Origin: Planctomycetota bacterium
GTDB taxonomy: Bacteria > Planctomycetota > Phycisphaerae > WQYP01
DNA: 9,031 nt
Assembly: GCA_023489375.1 (NCBI GenBank)
Contig: JAMDCX010000024.1
Coordinates: forward strand, 1-9,031
Direction: 5' to 3'
The notes beneath the pieces are model-generated. The model searched no databases, was not told where the DNA came from, and saw only the letters and a list, made by a program, of their open reading frames with translations. The stretch's first letter is position 1. Each line of letters starts with the position of its first letter. Shown one piece after another: positions 8,078 to 9,031 of the stretch. The position numbers and the translations under genes were made by a program.

Positions 8078-8084
8078 CGCTGCG

Positions 8085-8891
8085 TCAAACCATCTTCTGG
8101 CGTTTCAGCAATAGCAAGCCTAATCCACCGACTGCCATCAAACCCAGCGTGGCTGGTTCGGGAACGGGAACCTGCGGCGAGGAAAGAACGAAATTGCCGA
8201 CCGTTCCAACGCTATTGCCGTTGTTCGACATATTATGGAAGCCGGCGTAGGCGGTATCGGTCAAGGTGAATGTCCCGCTGGGGGCGGTTAACGAAACAGC
8301 ATTGCCGTCCAGAAGGATGTTTGAAATTGTGCCTGTTGCCAAGTCAACCGAATAAGAGAGGGTGTGAGTGGCGGCCGCATTGAATCCACTGATGGCGACG
8401 GAACTGCCAATCGTGTTCGAGTTATTACCGATTACCCACATGTTGCCGTTAGGGTTGACTATCAACCCGGTAAAGGTGCCATCTTGGTTTGTCCCGGAGC
8501 TATAAAATCCCAGCCAAGTTCCTCGCAAGGGGTAAGTATTCATCGAATCCGTACCCAAGTTGAATGAGTCGGAAATGGTGTAGGACGTTACGCTGTAGTT
8601 GCTCGCGACAGTGCCAATACTGATCGCATCACCTTCGTCGGCACCAAGCGTGGCCAAGTTGTTTTGGATCTGATTTTCCCAGGAGCCGTTGGCCTGCACC
8701 CAAGCTGCGCCTGGAAGATTAACAGGGGACGGCATCCGACCGTTGATCGCAGTGCCATTAGCGGCGCTGAACGCATCGGAAACAATTATTCCAGCTTGGG
8801 TGGCTCCCGCCATTCCCACCAGTGCTGCCACTGCGAATGCCACAGCCGCCAGGGAACAACCACGAGAAACGGATGAACGACTGGATAACAT
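8085..8891 (-). CDS. PEP-CTERM sorting-domain protein
   Basis: A 268-residue exported protein. Residues 1-33 are a Sec signal peptide (hydrophobic core, cleavage after ATQA). The body (34-240) is rich in Ser, Thr, Asn and Gly and predicted to be mostly beta strands; phrases such as WLGFYSSG and LSYSVDLATG suggest a lectin/LamG-like sandwich, but this is weak. The C terminus is a textbook PEP-CTERM signal: VPEP at 243-246, a hydrophobic segment (about 249-262) and a basic end KRQK. Known PEP-CTERM systems process such tails with an exosortase and attach proteins to the surface or exopolysaccharide; no exosortase gene is present here. The ATG at 8891 is chosen because AAGGAG sits 6 bases before it and the signal peptide starts there. 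An in-frame ATG at 9014, also with an AAGGA, would add 41 polar residues. No ligand can be named. Confidence 0.93.
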   Translation of the reverse strand: MLSSRSSVSRGCSLAAVAFAVAALVGMAGATQAGIIVSDAFSAANGTAINGRMPSPVNLPGAAWVQANGSWENQIQNNLATLGADEGDAISIGTVASNYSVTSYTISDSFNLGTDSMNTYPLRGTWLGFYSSGTNQDGTFTGLIVNPNGNMWVIGNNSNTIGSSVAISGFNAAATHTLSYSVDLATGTISNILLDGNAVSLTAPSGTFTLTDTAYAGFHNMSNNGNSVGTVGNFVLSSPQVPVPEPATLGLMAVGGLGLLLLKRQKMV

Positions 8892-8897
8892 AAATGA

Positions 8898-8903
8898 CTC
8901 CTT
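8898..8903 (-). promoter_or_regulatory. ribosome binding site deciding the start at 8891
   Basis: AAGGAG on the minus strand, 6 bases before the ATG at 8891. This supports the start that begins directly with the signal peptide over the one at 9014. Confidence 0.65.
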
Positions 8904-8939
8904 ATACTCCGCTCCCTTATGGTCGCGGCTCGGTAAATT

Positions 8940-8975
8940 GTCCATTGGCCGAATGGACGACGGTTGGCCGCAACC
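8940..8975 (-). other. tandem small hairpins in the PEP-CTERM gene leader
   Basis: Two adjacent inverted repeats: GTCCATT/AATGGAC (8940-8946 and 8952-8958) around a 5-base loop, and GGTTG/CAACC (8962-8966 and 8971-8975) around a 4-base loop. Both loops carry the same GGCCG-like core. They lie 49-84 bases upstream of the start at 8891. They could be an operator, a leader RNA structure or chance. The stretch 8892-9031 otherwise holds only the in-frame extension from 9014 and a -10-like TATAGT at 9015-9020 whose -35 side is too close to the window edge to judge. Confidence 0.3.
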
Positions 8976-9031
8976 ATCTGCGGCGGATGTTACGATACTG
9001 GTTTTGTTCCTCATACTATATTTCCTTATGT

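Overview
The window is a run of same-strand (minus) genes for polysaccharide breakdown and surface or export proteins. Its marker families are a PEP-CTERM-tailed protein, a prepilin-like protein of the DUF1559/H-X-DG type, and large secreted alpha-L-rhamnosidases. This combination is typical of the Planctomycetota-Verrucomicrobiota-Lentisphaerota group. I favour a Planctomycetota (Phycisphaerae-like) or Verrucomicrobiota member, but the sequence alone does not settle the phylum. Base composition is moderate by eye. I see no rRNA, tRNA, CRISPR array, transposase or phage gene.

Layout in transcription order (right to left): (1) 8891-8085, PEP-CTERM protein with a Sec signal peptide, preceded by a leader with small hairpins and an alternative upstream start at 9014; (2) a 283-base gap (7802-8084) with a strong GC-rich hairpin and a doubtful short membrane-segment ORF; (3) 7801-6977, prepilin-like protein; (4) 6886-3992, Tat-exported protein with a discoidin-like domain and a six-hairpin (alpha/alpha)6 glycosidase-like domain of unassigned family; (5) 3893-465, complete GH78 alpha-L-rhamnosidase; (6) 370-1, the start of a second GH78 alpha-L-rhamnosidase cut by the window edge. 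Genes 3 to 6 are separated by only 90, 98 and 94 bases, and all but the last have good Shine-Dalgarno sequences. They probably form one transcription unit; the PEP-CTERM gene may be a separate one.

Working together (inference): the two rhamnosidases would release L-rhamnose from a rhamnose-rich polysaccharide or glycoside, such as rhamnogalacturonan, ulvan-type or bacterial exopolysaccharide. The discoidin/six-hairpin protein would bind and perhaps cleave another linkage of the same substrate. The prepilin-like and PEP-CTERM proteins would sit in the envelope or on the surface. No transporter, regulator or rhamnose catabolic gene lies in the window, so the substrate cannot be fixed. The four full-length products appear to use different export or sorting signals (PEP-CTERM, prepilin-type, Tat, Sec).

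I found no clearly new system. The most worthwhile leads are the unassigned six-hairpin protein, the prepilin-like gene placed directly ahead of three glycosidase-type genes, and a duplicated beta-sandwich unit in the complete rhamnosidase.
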